DNA of 64,000 nucleotides from assembly GCA_014706295.1 (NCBI GenBank), contig JACSVZ010000008.1, positions 2,367,376 through 2,431,375 on the forward strand, written 5' to 3'. Shown here piece by piece: positions 25,179 through 37,147 of this stretch; within the stretch, counting starts at the first letter, position 1; every line of letters starts with the position of its first letter. The notes beneath the pieces are model-generated. The model did no database searches. It was not told the origin of the DNA and was given only the letters and a program-made list of their open reading frames with translations. Origin of the DNA: Lycocorax pyrrhopterus obiensis. Lineage: Eukaryota; Chordata; Aves; Passeriformes; Paradisaeidae. Position numbers and translations under genes: made by a program.

Positions 25179-28100
25179 TTACAAAGATAAGAAGTAGGAC
25201 ATGAATCACCCCATTTGTATCAGTGCTCATCTCATCTAAATTTAGCAATTGAAAAGATAAGCACCCCCTTGTTAAGATTCCTGTGTAATCACAGGGACTG
25301 ATTGCCAGACACCTGCCATGGCCCTTCCGAGGTGCCTGTTTGCATCCATCAGAGACAGCAGAAATCCAAACAGCTCCTGAGGAGAACACATTTAAAATGG
25401 CTCAGTCAGATGGAGAAAGGAGGATATTATCCACACTTAAGAGCAGCCTCACTAAGTCAGAGTAAGTGTGCCCATATTCCCCACACTCATGAATATCAGT
25501 TTCCTTGGGCAGGGAACAGAAAGCAACACTTCCACAAACACCCTCCCAGCTGTGCTTTCATTTCAAATTCTGCAGGCTAATGCTCATCCCTAACAATAAC
25601 CAAAGGCTCTGCTGGCATGGTCTGTGAAGAATCCAGGGATGGCTGTTGGCAAGGCCATAAAAATAGATAGCCTGAGCTTGATGGCTCTTGAAATAATCAC
25701 ACTGCTTCAGCTGGTGTAGGAAATGAGGGATGAGAAACGCTCCTTCTGTGAGCTAAGAGTAAATAACTGACCTGGACAAGTTCAGGCGTCCTGCAGTCTC
25801 AACTTAATGAATACATTGGACCCTTGACTAGAGTGAAATAAATAACACATCACACTTTCTCCCTCGTGGCTTGCCTCAAAACAGCCACAAAACAACTGTT
25901 TGGCCACTTGAAGGAAACTAAAAGTCATTTAAAAGTTCGTGGGGGTTAACAACTCACTACATTCAAAAAGCTGGTATAACAGCGGATTCAATTGTACTAT
26001 TTCCCACTCTTGTAGTCCTTGTCAAAACACTGGATTTATGCCAGCCTTTCTGTCCTTCTTACAGTCTTTGTCACAACAAAGGCACTGCAGTTTTATAGCC
26101 CTGTATTTTCTCTCAAAGATAACAGTAAACAATATTCCTTTGACGTTTTCAATGTTCTATAATTTCACTGAATGGTCCTTCTTATTCTTCCTTTTATATT
26201 CTCAAAACTGATGAAAAAGTGATGAAATGGCCAACAAAATAAAACACAGAATTGTTAAGAGGTCGAAGTAGTGAGCCTGGCTACTGTCTCTCATGGAACA
26301 CGCAGGGCATAAAGACTTTTGTTCCACTTTTGATCATTTTTGCCGTAACTTTCTTGCAAAGTAACACCACAGTACACAGCAAGCTCACACAGAAACTGCA
26401 GATCACACCAGTTCCCAGCCTAAGTAGCAGGTGAGTTAGAGTTGGTTCCACATCCTTTAGCAAATGCTTAGCAAGCCACAGGTGCCCCTGTCTCTCCCTG
26501 GGCAGACACGTGTAGCTATGGCTCCAGATAAATCCCAAATAAACTGCTCCCTTGCAGACACTCCTCCTCATGCAGAGAAGATGAAAGAGCCAACATGTGA
26601 CACATTTGTCACACTGCTTAATACACCTCTGGAAGGGACGAGAGCCCGCAGTAATGGGGGGAGTGTAAGAAAGCACCCTGCAGAGCATCGGTGGTGCCCT
26701 AAAACGAACTGAAGATGAAATAACACAGTGGGGTCTCAGTGGGGAAAGCAAGATGCAGCACAGTTATCGATCCTTATGTGCCAAATCCGTGCACAGGCTC
26801 TCCAGCCGATCTGTGGGGCTCCTCCGTGCTCTCAAACTGGGGGCAGCATGATCACAGGGAGAGGGTCAGTGTGGCATGGGTACGGTGCAGACAGTGGATG
26901 GGACAGAACAGGGAGAACAGCACCACTGCCGGCAGATTCATCCCCTGCAGCGCGAGCACTTCACCCGCAGCTGCATTTCTGCCTGCTGCCACGTGCCTGC
27001 AGGCACAGGGGGGTCAATGAGGAAAGCACCTTAGCTATCATCATCAGAGGAAATTACCTCACTGAAGCTTTCCTGGTACGCAAATTAGTTCTTTAAGTCA
27101 ACCTTCATTTGAATTTTTTCCCATAAATGTAAACTTTTTGAGTGTTCTTTGTTGGCTAGGGCTCCACAGACTCGAATTTAAGTCTACAATTTGAACACCT
27201 GAAGATGGAAACCTGGGAAGGAGTGGAGAAGGTGTGAACTAGGAGAGTCACCTTCCAACACTGCAGAGTCCTGCTTTGGCTGGGTCCTTGTCTGGGAGCT
27301 GTCCCGACCTCTGATCCCCTTCACCTCCCTCCTCAAACCTTCTGGGTGCACAGCAACCCCACTGGAACCTGGGGGATCAGGCCCTCTTTTCACCTTACGG
27401 GAGCAATCTCTCACAAAGTGGCACAGAGACATTTCTGTTCTGCTTCAGGCCCTTGAAAATTCTGTGTGTGCCAAGATTCCGGGTTTCTGGTGCTTCACGC
27501 TGAGCCTGAGGTAAAAGGGAACCGCAAAGGGGTTGTGCACAGTGGCCTGGATCTCCCAGCCTCATTCCTGCTCCTCGCTGGGAAGCCACAATGTCCTCCA
27601 GAATGAAAATATTCTCCGCAAGAATAAGCTTTGGGTCTGGGCTAAGAGTAGAAACTCTCCCTCAGGGACTCAACCCCAGAAAGAATTTGGGCACATGCAG
27701 AACATGTAAGGGTAGAATATTAAATATTTTGCTGAATTGTATCTAAAGTGGCATAACCTAATAACAAGCAAACTAAGTCAGAGTGGGTGGAAACACCTCT
27801 CTTGTGAAACCCTGCTTTAGGACTCAGCTGTAAAAAACCTCAACACTTACGAACGGCTGAAAAATAGCTACAAGTTGGTACCGGAGGGGGTTGTTACTTT
27901 TTCGAGTGTTTGATGCCTTCTCATTCCTTTGATGGTCTCACATTTTGCTGGGCTATACAAAGAAATGTAGATTAAAACTCCTTCACATAAATACGCAGAC
28001 TAATATTAAGCAGCTTTTTGAATGGAGTGCTGTCCCATGGAGCTGTGTTTTTCTGAGAGTGAAGGTAGGCGCACATATATTCCTGTGTGAGATGCTGCCT

Positions 28101-28858
28101 GACGGGGCTCTCAGAAGAAAGGATCAGAGGAGTTCACGTGCAGCTCAAGGCAAAACACACCAGCTATAAAAGACCATGGAAGACAGCAGGTACTTCAAGA
28201 ATTAGAAACACCTTTTGACCAAGGAAAACTGAAGGGCAAACATGATCTCATGGACTGAAAAAGGATTCAGATCATTTTCAGTGAAACTGTCACAGTCCTC
28301 GAGAGGGACAAACTGGTTCCAAGCTGTCTCAGATCAACAGACAGCTCTGATATGTTCCTGCAAGGACCCTCCCCAGATGTCCAGGAAGGGAAGAGGACCC
28401 TGGCTAGCAGGCTCTGCACAACAGCCAGTCTCCCATCCCTCTGGAATCCAAGCAGGCAGAGTGGAAAAGCAGGGCATTAATCTATAAATTACGTGGGTGA
28501 TTTTTTAAAAAATTCTTTTTAAAGGAAGAAAAAACTCACATAATGCAACAATATGCAGAATACGAACACCAAAGGACAAGGAAAAAGAGAGAGAAAACAT
28601 TAACAGACACCAAAGTAAAAGGAGGATGGACAATGAGATTACTCTAGGGTCTAGATTTGATTTATGTAATGCGTTGGAAAAGGCTGGAGAAATATATAAT
28701 TTTTGTAAAGCAACACAGTGCACTGCAAGAACAGAACAGAGAACTAGAAACAATGGATAGGCTGTGAAAAGAGAGAACAGAAAATAATGGTTATCATGGT
28801 GGGGATGCAAGGACAGGGGGAAAGAGTAGAAATACAGGTGGTGGTGAGCTGTAACATT
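25179..28858. other. Unique non-coding DNA
   Basis: No recognised gene. Frames of 120-156 codons at 26281-27096 lie on both strands and have no family resemblance I can name. A GC-richer patch lies at 26760-27600. I see nothing that supports a coding exon. Confidence 0.45.
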
Positions 28859-29305
28859 TCAGAATCCCAGGATCCCTGAGGCTGGAAAATCCCTCCCAGC
28901 CCATGGAGTCCTCCAGCTATGCCCGATGCCCACCTTGTCCCCAGCCCAGAGCACTGAGTGCCACCTCCAGCCCTTCCTTGGACACCTCCAGGGATGGGCA
29001 CTCCAAACCTCCCTGGGCAGCCCCTGCCAAGGCCTGAGCACCCTTTCCATGCAGAAATTCCTGCTGCTGTCCAACCTGAGCCTCCCCTGGCCCAGCCTGA
29101 GGCCGTTTCCCCTTGTCCTGTCCCTGTTCCCTGGGAGCAGAGCCCGACCCCCCCCGGCTGCCCCCTCCTGTCAGGGAGTTGTGCAGAGCCACAAGGTCCC
29201 CCCTGAGCCTCCTTTGCTCCAGGCTGAGCCCCTTTCCCAGCTCCCTCAGCCGCTCCTGGGGCTCCAGCCCCTTCCCAGATCCGTTCCCTGCCCTGGCCCT
29301 TCTCT
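28859..29305 (-). mobile_element. CR1 LINE fragment, distinct subfamily (minus)
   Basis: Plus-strand order is the CR1 3'-to-5' order: CAGAATCCCAGGATCCCTGA, CACTGAGTGCCACCTCCAG, ACACCTCCAGGGATGGGCAC, CCTCCCTGGGCAGCCCCTGC, GTCCAACCTGAGCCTCCCCTGG, GAGCCTCCTTTGCTCCAGG. The wording is that of a different CR1 subfamily from the commonest copies in this window (classic 'cacctccagggatggtgactc' type). The roughly 450-bp copy is 5'-truncated. Open frames of up to 214 codons on both strands are by-products of its stop-poor GC-rich sequence, not genes. Confidence 0.85.
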
Positions 29306-29680
29306 CTCGTTAGGTAATTACCTGCGAAGTCATAAATGTGTAAACACACAGAGCCACACTGGCACCAGGCTCTGGCACTGCTGGACAAGGCAGGAGCTTT
29401 CCTGGTTCATGATGGAAAAACAGGTCCTGGTTATTTCCTGGGTCGGTGGTAGGGCCCCCCAGGTTTTGACACAACCAAATAGGCATTTCACAATATACAC
29501 ACCCACCAAAACACTACACCCAGTACATACACACAGTGAAATATATGTTAAGCCAATAATAATAAATTAAATTTTCAATTATTATCACCCAACATGAAGA
29601 ATAACTAAGAAGATCATGAGGCAGTTCCACTTCCAAGTTAAAAAATAAGTAAAACCAAACTATAAACAAAGATTTTCAAT
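29306..29680. other. Unique AT-rich DNA
   Basis: No gene or recognisable repeat between the CR1 copy and the A/C-rich simple repeat. Confidence 0.45.
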
Positions 29681-29682
29681 TT

Positions 29683-29771
29683 AAAAAAAACCCCAAAAAA
29701 CAAAAAACAAAAAACAAAACCAAAACAAACACACAAACAAACAAACAAAAAACAACAAACCAACCGCAAAA
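29683..29771. repeat. A/C-rich simple repeat (CAAA-type)
   Basis: An imperfect array of CAAAAAA and CAAA units on the plus strand, almost free of G and T. Short A runs with interspersed C suggest a degenerate microsatellite, possibly grown from an old poly(A)-like tract. No adjacent retroposed gene was recognised. Confidence 0.85.
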
Positions 29772-30849
29772 CAGAAGAAAAGCCCTGAAAAATTAGGAAC
29801 ACTTATATCCAAAACGAACTTAAAACCTCAGGATATAAATGAACTCAGAAATTCAAAATCCTCTAAAATCTTTCTATAAAGAAGAGGAAAGAACTTCTTC
29901 AGGAGGCATTCAGCCCTAAATGGGTGATAATCAGCCCTACAGAGATATTAGCTACACACTAGAGGGAAAATAAGCAGCATGAGAAAGCTGTATTTTAGAG
30001 ATAAAACTGTAAGAATAATTTGAGAATGGCCCTAAATCAAATGTTTTCTACATAGCGGCAAGTGCCTCCAGTCCTATAAATAGAATATAAAAAAGGACAA
30101 GACATTAAGATGTTATATGAATGGATTTCGTTTTTTTAAAATTTATTTTAGAATTAATATTTTTCTTTGGCTTTCAATAATGGGAAAAGTGAATAGTCCA
30201 AGGCAAAACCACACTGTCTAATGGGAACAAAGTACTGAAAAGGAGGCTGCCACTGTCAAGAAACCCCCACAGATCAAAGGATTTAATGTGCTTACACTGC
30301 AAGGACCTGAGAGTGTCCATCCTGGAATATAGGAAAGCACTGAGGGATGAAGTGCAAGTGAAATAGGAGAGGCCTCCCTCGAATGGAGGTGAGGCACTGC
30401 CTGGCCAAAGAGGAGCTGAAATCATACTCAGACTTCAGAGAGAGGGCAAAAGGGGAGCCAAAACAGCAGCAGCTCCGTTAGTGTTATCTCAGTGACACTC
30501 CGGGCCCTTGAACACGGTCTGCGGGAAAAGCGCAATGGAAACCCCGGAGGTAACGGAGCAGGGAGCCGGGGCTGTGCTGGGATGGCAAAGGAAGCCTGGC
30601 ACACCAGCCAGCACAGGCTTCCAAGGAGCAAAACCTAACCCAGTGTGCTGGGCTTGCATGGCCTGGTTTGGTACCAGTGGGGGACACAGGGGTGGCTTTT
30701 GTGAGAAACTGCCAGAAGCTTTTTCCATGTCCGGCAGAGCCAATCCCTGGAACTCCAAATGTGGATGGATGTGCTGCTGGCCAAGGCTGGGCCGGTTAGA
30801 AATGGTGGTAACACATCTGGGATAACAGATTGAAGAAAAAAGGGAAAAA
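29772..30849. other. Non-coding DNA, GC-rich towards the right
   Basis: AT-rich to about 30200, then increasingly GC-rich. The right part (30480-30840) may already belong to the LTR element that follows, but I cannot place its left edge. No exon is recognised. Confidence 0.4.
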
Positions 30850-31030
30850 AAGTTGTCGCACAGATGTGATTGAGCCAGAGAAGAGCGGGGTGAGAACATT
30901 GAGAGGAACAGCTCTGCTGACACCCAGGGCACCGCAGGAGGAGGAGGAGCAGGAGCTGCTCCAGGCACCAGAGCCAACATTCCTCTGCAGCCTCTGGTGA
31001 GGACCACAGTGAGGCAGCTGTGCCCCTGCA

Positions 31031-31262
31031 GCCCCTGGAGACCCACGAGGATGCAGAGATCCCCCCACAGCCCCTGGAGATCCATGAGGATGCAGAGATC
31101 CACCCACAGCCCCTGGAGATTGATGGGGATGCAGAGATCCCCTGGGGGATCCATGGGGGATGCAGAGATCCACCCACAGCCCCTGGGGATCCATGGGGGA
31201 TGCAGAGATCCACTCACAGCCCGTGGGGATCCATGGGGGATGCAGAGATCCACCCGCAGCCC
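31031..31262 (+). repeat. 39/40-bp tandem repeat (decayed 13-codon repeat)
   Basis: GATGCAGAGATCC recurs at 31050, 31089, 31128, 31159, 31199 and 31239, i.e. spacings of 39, 39, 31, 40 and 40. The first copies, being 39 bp, encode a regular 13-residue repeat in one plus frame (PLEIHEDAEI-type). The later copies are 40 bp and shift frame. This is best read as a formerly in-frame coding repeat of the LTR element that has decayed. Confidence 0.85.
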
Positions 31263-31662
31263 GTGGAGGAGCCCACGCTGGAGCAGGGGGATGTCTGAGG
31301 GGAGGCTGTGACCCCGGGGGAGGCCCATGGACAGAGGGGCCCCCCCTGGAGCAGCCTGTCCTTGCAGGACTGACCCCGTGGCAGAGTGACCCACGCTGCA
31401 GCACTGTGAGGGGGCTGCTGCCCGTGGGATGGACTCAGGTTGGAGAAGTTCCTGGAGAACTCTCCCGTGGGAGGGACCCGAGGGTGCAGCAGGGGAATGG
31501 CTCCTGTCCCTGAGCAGCAGGAGAAGCCACAGGGATGAACTGACCAGAACCCCCATTCCCATCTCCCTGCACACTGTGGGAGGAGGTAGAGCTGGGAAGG
31601 AAGGAGGGGTGGGGGGAAGCTGTTTTATTTTACTTTCATTATCCTGCTGTGATTTTATTAGT

Positions 31663-31668
31663 AATAAA
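31663..31668 (+). promoter_or_regulatory. LTR-element poly(A) signal AATAAA
   Basis: AATAAA within TTAGTAATAAATTC, followed about 30 bp later by the conserved CCTGTTTTGGCCGTGATG stretch, which has a counterpart next to the AATAAA of the 12.06-kb element. Confidence 0.55.
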
Positions 31669-31833
31669 TTCAATTAATATCTCCAATTCCAGCCTGTTTT
31701 GGCCGTGATGATATCTGATGAGCGATATCTCCCAGTCCCTACCTCAACCCATTCCTTATATTTTCTTTCCATGTCCAGCTGTGGAGGGGAGTGAGAGAGA
31801 GGCTTTGGTGGGTGCCTGGCATCACCCCACTAC

Positions 31834-32504
31834 AGCCAGTAATATGGACAGGAGGTAAACCTGTAAAGTACAGAAGCTATTGGCCAAGAGAAAAGAGGGA
31901 GAAAGCAAGAGAATGATGTAAAATGCAAAGTCAGGCATTTATTGCCTAATTACAGGAACTGGTGTGAAATGCTGGGAGGTGGCACCTGGAAATGACACAG
32001 CTGCAAAGCTACACCCCAGATCTCAGTGAGGACGAGAACCAGAGCAGGCAGGAGGGTGATTAGAGGCTCTCCCTGAAGAAGAGATAAAAACAGGCTAAAA
32101 TAATTTCTTGTTTATCCCAGCAAAAATGCCAGCTGTAAACAAATGCAGCTGTGTTCAATGTACACAGAGGGAAGGTGAAAGAAGTCCAAGCACAGTGCTG
32201 GCAAAGGCCAGATGGGTAAACTGGCACGAGATGAGCCTTGTAGGGACAGGTGAATGCCTCCAGCCCTGTGCTTTCTGCTCACAACCACTTCACAGCAATA
32301 ATTGAATCCTAAACGCCTCTCTGGATGTCGAGCACGCTGAAATGTGTGTTGCACTGCAGACACTGTGTGTCAGTTTGGTAACCAGAACATACACAACTGC
32401 AATAATACATTTTGACAAACCTGAGGGGGTGAAGGTTGTGTATTTTATCTCTATGTAGTCAGAGGGAGGAGAAAAACCCTCTCAGTGGATAAGCTCAATA
32501 AAAG
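31834..32504. other. Unique non-coding DNA
   Basis: No recognised gene or repeat. Confidence 0.45.
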
Positions 32505-32682
32505 TCATAGGAACACAGGATTATTCAGCTCAGAAAGGACTTCAGAAGGTTTCATCTCCAGCCTCCTGCTCATGGCAGGGTCAGCTGCGTGAGATTCAGT
32601 TCACACTACCTTCCTTACAAACTGTTCCACTGATTAAAGATTTGATTGGGATAAAGCTTTTCCTTACATCCAGATGGAAAAA
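32505..32682 (-). mobile_element. Old CR1 fragment (minus)
   Basis: Diverged but recognisable minus-strand CR1: TCATAGGAACACAGGATTAT, TCAGCTCAGAAAGGACTTC, CCAGCCTCCTGCTCATGGCA, GGGTCAGCTGCGTGAG, and then, after an internal deletion, AAACTGTTCCACTGATTA and AAAGCTTTTCCTTACATCCA. The wording is of an older CR1 subfamily ('cctcctgctcaaggcagggtcagc' type). The degree of change suggests an ancient insertion. Confidence 0.7.
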
Positions 32683-35600
32683 ACCCAGTGCACTCCCAGA
32701 CCCTACAAAACACAAGCAAACTATGCAAGTGAATTTAGCAGAAAAAGAGTGTAAGTAATAATTTACCAGTTGCCTCAGCTCAGACTTCTCTCTTTTATGA
32801 AGTATTGATTTCAATACGGAATAGTGCTAAACCCGCCGAGTACGAGAGTTCAGGTAAAGCATATTTACTGCACGGAGTCGGCTCCTCACATTATTGAATC
32901 TTGGACACCTGTTTGGGAGCCGGTCAAACCCAGACCCTCTCCTTTGATTCCCGTGCACACACTCTGTCCCAGTTTCCTTCCAGAAGCCTCAAGGACAGTC
33001 CCCATTTCGAGATGCTCAAAAATCTGAAGGCAGTAGAGAATGAGATATGGGTGCAGGGAAGGAGAGCAGAAGCAGGGTGTGAGATAATGCAGCTCACTGT
33101 AGGCAGCGTGACAGAAATGGGTCTTTAAGATGGACATCAGTGTGCACAGTCCTTGCAGGGACGTTCCAGGAGCTTACACCCTGACCAAGAGCCGGCAGAG
33201 AGGTGCAGACGACGAGCTGACATTACCTTCCCCTCGTGGGGTTTCTGAAACACCAATTTGATCTGATCCAGCAAGGGATACTTTAAAAAAATTACAGATT
33301 TATGCAAACAGAAGACAGCAAAGATTTTTTTAATCTTGGCCTGGAAATGTATATTGAAAAAGAAACCATCCAGTTCCCGCTTTGTACAGGCTGTAAGGCT
33401 CAGCACAGCAGGCACTGAGTGTGGGTGCAGGTGAGTGTTCAGCACCTCACTTAAATGTTCAGGAGCAAGTTAACAGGATTATACCTCCAAGAGAAAAAAT
33501 ACTCTATCAGTATCAACTCAATATTGGTTGCTAGTTCAAATAACTTTCTCGATTTTCATGAGCAAATCACAGATAAAATGTTGTAAAACATGCCTGTAAT
33601 CTTTCCAAATATTAGTCCTTTAAAAAATACCAATCAGCTGTTGAATTTCCCAGATACTTCTAATTCTGGCAGATTGATGTCATGAAGAAATATAAATTTC
33701 ACCGAAGATCTTTTTTCCTTTACAGGAACAAACACCCTAAACTATTTCACAATGTTTCTAGTGTCTCCTGAAAAAAACACTGAATCACTTCATTTCCAAG
33801 AAAGGATGCAGATCTGACCCCATCTGAAGGTAATAACTTCTGTTTGGGGCGTGTATCTTACCACTGTGGCAAGAAATACTTCAAGATGATGAAATTAAGT
33901 TTAACTCATGAACACTGCTGTTCATTCTTTGTACAGTGATCCCAGAGAAACATACTTTAGCTTTAATGGAGCGCCCCTTAGATATTTGTTGATCCTAAAA
34001 ACACTTCTCTGACGAGTACTTTAGTTAATCATAATCATATTCTTTCATTTTCCTGTTCATGCTACTGGTACCTTAAAGGAGCCACTGCTTTTGTTTACCC
34101 TTATTTCAGCTTTTTGTTTGTTTAATTACCACATCTGAAATCCTGGTTTGTAAATCAATCCCTTCTTTCGAGTGCTGATTAAGAGCAAATACTCAAACAA
34201 ACACAGGCACAAACAAGAGGAGTTTCCCATGCTGATGCCCAGAAGCTGCACACACTTTTTCTGTGGGTGATTTTGGATATTTTCAGGTACTGAACACAAC
34301 CAGTTTGAACAGAGGTAGGTTTTGTCTTGGGTTGATGATCCTCTAGAGGAATGTTATCTTCAAAGACTGAACAATACCTTCCAGGGATGGTGACTATTTA
34401 CTGAGGGCCGTAGTGCCTTTCAAAGGTACAACCTGAAAGCACAACTCTTGCAAAAACACTTTATCAAAAAAATTGTCTATGAAACCTTAATTGCTGGTGA
34501 CTGGGGCAGAGCTGACCAAAAGCGTCCACCACAACCCTAAATGAATGGGCCCTGTTGGAGGGCAGCAGCAAATTCCTCCCTTTTATAGTCCAGCAGCAAT
34601 TTCCTCCATGCTTTTGACATATTCTCTGACCAAATTACTAATTTATACTAAGTGGATATAACAGAGTTGCAAATGTTGGGCGATATTTGTTTCCAGCCAA
34701 TAACACTTGAAGATCTTAAAATTCTCCAACTTTCTAACGATCAAGAATCTATAATTATTTCCTCTTTCCACCCCATCCCTCAAGAGGGTTTACTTTTATG
34801 AAACTTGTAAACCACAGTAAACAAAGGCTAAAGAATTGGCTCTTTGGGACCAGAATCCCATTTGGGGAATTTACAACCATTTCCAAATGTCAAGAGAGGC
34901 TTTTAGGCACAGAAGACAAAAAGCCAGGAGAGTTAACCCCTAATTAGAACAAGTCTGTGCTATTTATGTGCCTTATATCTCATTTCAGGTAGATGATAAT
35001 GTGTAACAGCAACACAGTTCACAGTTTATATCTGAGACCCTTTAAAAAGCAGCAGAAATCTCACTGTCTTCTCCAGTGGTCTTGACCATCCAATGCTTCC
35101 AGACCTCTCTTCTGCCACTGCCAGACCCCACTTTTTATCCTTTTTGGGCAACATCAGGCTCTCCATTCCCTCCACTGGGCTTTGTGCAGGAGAAATGGGG
35201 CTGTCTGCTGTTTCACCTTGAGGTCTGTTTGTACCTTTGGGTTCAGAAACAATTTCCTCTGAGATTTAGGTGACAATCACACATTTAAGCGTAATTGTTT
35301 GGTTTGTAGCCCCAAATATCTCCATTTTAAATAAGCCTTGCCCAGGACACAATGTGCAGAACCGGGGCAGACCTACAGATAAATCATAAATTACTATGGG
35401 CATTTCTAGGCCTACAGGGGTACAGAAGAGAAAGGCCAGCAAAGGAAGCTCTTGAAATAACATTGTGTTGGTTTGGGGTTTGTTTGGTTTTTTTTTTAAA
35501 TCTGGCTCAGAGCAAGATCTGTGATTTTTTACAGCTGTCATATGCTGTTGTGGCACAGCATGATTCATTTTAAAGTGGTGTAAAGGAGACAGCAAGAAAG

Positions 35601-37014
35601 ACATGCCTTAACTCTATTTCCAGTGTCATGAATCCATGGAATAGTCTCAGTAAATGCCTGTCACCAACATTAAAAGAAAATGAGGACATTGGGCATATTT
35701 GATATATGCTTGATATACTATCCAGTGAAGCTTAAAATAATGTGTTTTTAAAAGTAATGAGACCTTAATTCCCAAAGAAACAGCGGACAGGACATGCAGA
35801 AGTCCCAGCTGGAATCTCTGGAATCCTACACAGAAGTCCTCCACGGAGAAGAAGGGACAGGTGAAACTGAGTGGGATCCACAACTTTCAATACCGGGAGA
35901 CTGCAAAGACCATCAGGTTCTGCAACAGCTTCTGTGCAAACAATGGCTAAAAAATCAGAAAGGTGAGAGAGGGATGAGAAAGATGAGAGAGATGTTTGAG
36001 GGAGAGACAACAAAGTCCTGTACAGTTATGAAAGGGATGGGAATGGAAAGGGGGAATAAGGTGTGTTTTTTCATTTTGCTTTTGTGGTTTTTTTTGCTGC
36101 ACCTTCCAGTGCTAGAAGCAGGTGGCATCCAGCAAAGCTCAGAAAAACCAGATCCAGGTGGGTTCTTCACACAATGTGTGGGTGAGCCACAGAAGCGGGC
36201 GGTAAAAGGGAGATTGGACAAACTCAATGGACAAGTGGAGGGTAATGTCCCAGGAAAATCCCAGAGGCACAAACAGTTGCAGGGAGACTATTCCAGGGAA
36301 ATGCCCCTAAACATTTCCCCTGCTCTTACCCTCCATCCTGCTGGACACTGCCGTGGGCAGGACTGAGTTGTCCCACACAGGAGTCCTGGCACTCCCCAGG
36401 CCAGCTGGCACTCTCCAGCATGCCAAGGAAATACGACCTTGTGGCACTCTGTTGCTGGGTTTGCATGCCCTTTGTCCCTGCTCCAGGCTCCGTGTGCCCT
36501 GTGTCCCTGCTCCAGGCTCTTTCCTCAGGGCTGGGGGCTGGCAAAGGCTGTTATCAACTAAAAGAGACCCCTCAGCACAAAATCACCCCCGGAATCTCTG
36601 CAAACTGCAGAGCTTGAAAGAGCTCAGGAAATTGTTCAAGCTTTTACCTTCAGGGTAGCCCATCCCATGGATTTTTCTCTGCTATCACACAAGAAAAAAT
36701 TGTCTCCAGCTTCCAGCTTAGCTCCTGCCCTGACCCAAATCCTTGCTTACTGGATGTCTTAGGGATTTAGTGGAAGTTCCAGCACCTGCTTTGAAAGGGT
36801 AAGATTTGATGGATTTGATGATTTGTTTTGATGTTTGTACAACAGTAGCCGTAGCCATAAGGAATCTCAGCATCTCAAATGCCACCCTGGACAGCCTGGA
36901 TTCTCCAGATGCCCATATCTTTCAACAGGAGGCATGGGGGGGGGGGTGAATCACACAAATCCCCAAAGCCAATGGAAAATATTTGCAGAGGTCACAATAA
37001 ACTTAATGACAGCT
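32683..37014. other. Unique non-coding DNA
   Basis: No established gene. A 190-codon plus frame at 35794-36366 has splice-like signals inside it (see findings) but no recognisable domain. A run of 11 G lies at about 36937. A small repeat around CAGCAGCAA (34564 and 34592) flanks CTCCCTTTTATAGTC. Confidence 0.4.
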
Positions 37015-37147
37015 CCTTTTTCTTTTTCTTTTCCTTTTTTTTTCTTTTTCTTTTTCTTTTTCTTTTTCTTTTTGTTTTTCTTTTTCTTTTTCTTTTTCTT
37101 TTTCTTTTTTCTTTTTCTTTTTCTTTTACTTTTTCTTTTTCTTTTTT
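37015..37147 (+). repeat. (TTTTTC)n pyrimidine array
   Basis: About 133 bp of almost uninterrupted pyrimidines in CTTTTT units, with a few single-base interruptions (for example a G in TTTTTGTTTTTC near 37073 and an A near 37128). The Phe/Leu/Ser-only open frames across it exist because the unit has no stop codon. Mirror-symmetric polypyrimidine of this length can in principle form triplex (H-)DNA. Confidence 0.95.

Larger units (their letters stand above)
30850..31833 (+). mobile_element. ERVL-like LTR element, 3' region (plus)
   Basis: A plus-strand block runs GATTGAGCCAGAGAAGAGCG, CACAGTGAGGCAGCTGTGCC, a tandem repeat around GATGCAGAGATCC, CCCACGCTGGAGCAG, GAACTGACCAGAACCCCCAT, TTATTAGTAATAAATTCAAT, GTCCAGCTGTGGAGGGGAGT and GGCTTTGGTGGGTGCCTGGC, ending near ACCCCACTACA. 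I recognise this as an interspersed element common in bird genomes, related to the 3' ends of ERVL-type LTR retrotransposons. AATAAA lies at 31663-31668. Frames of up to 394 codons on the minus strand and about 90-120 on the plus are repeat-derived. The left edge and class assignment are uncertain; the repeat identity is much less so. Confidence 0.6.

Noticed and set aside
28744..29570. Two 214-codon frames on opposite strands
   Set aside because: CR1 fragment with high GC and few stops; no protein family signature.
30489..31673. 394-codon minus frame as a gene
   Set aside because: It runs antisense through the LTR-element tandem repeat; the repeat peptide (ISAS.., LCIP..) simply mirrors the 39/40-bp units.
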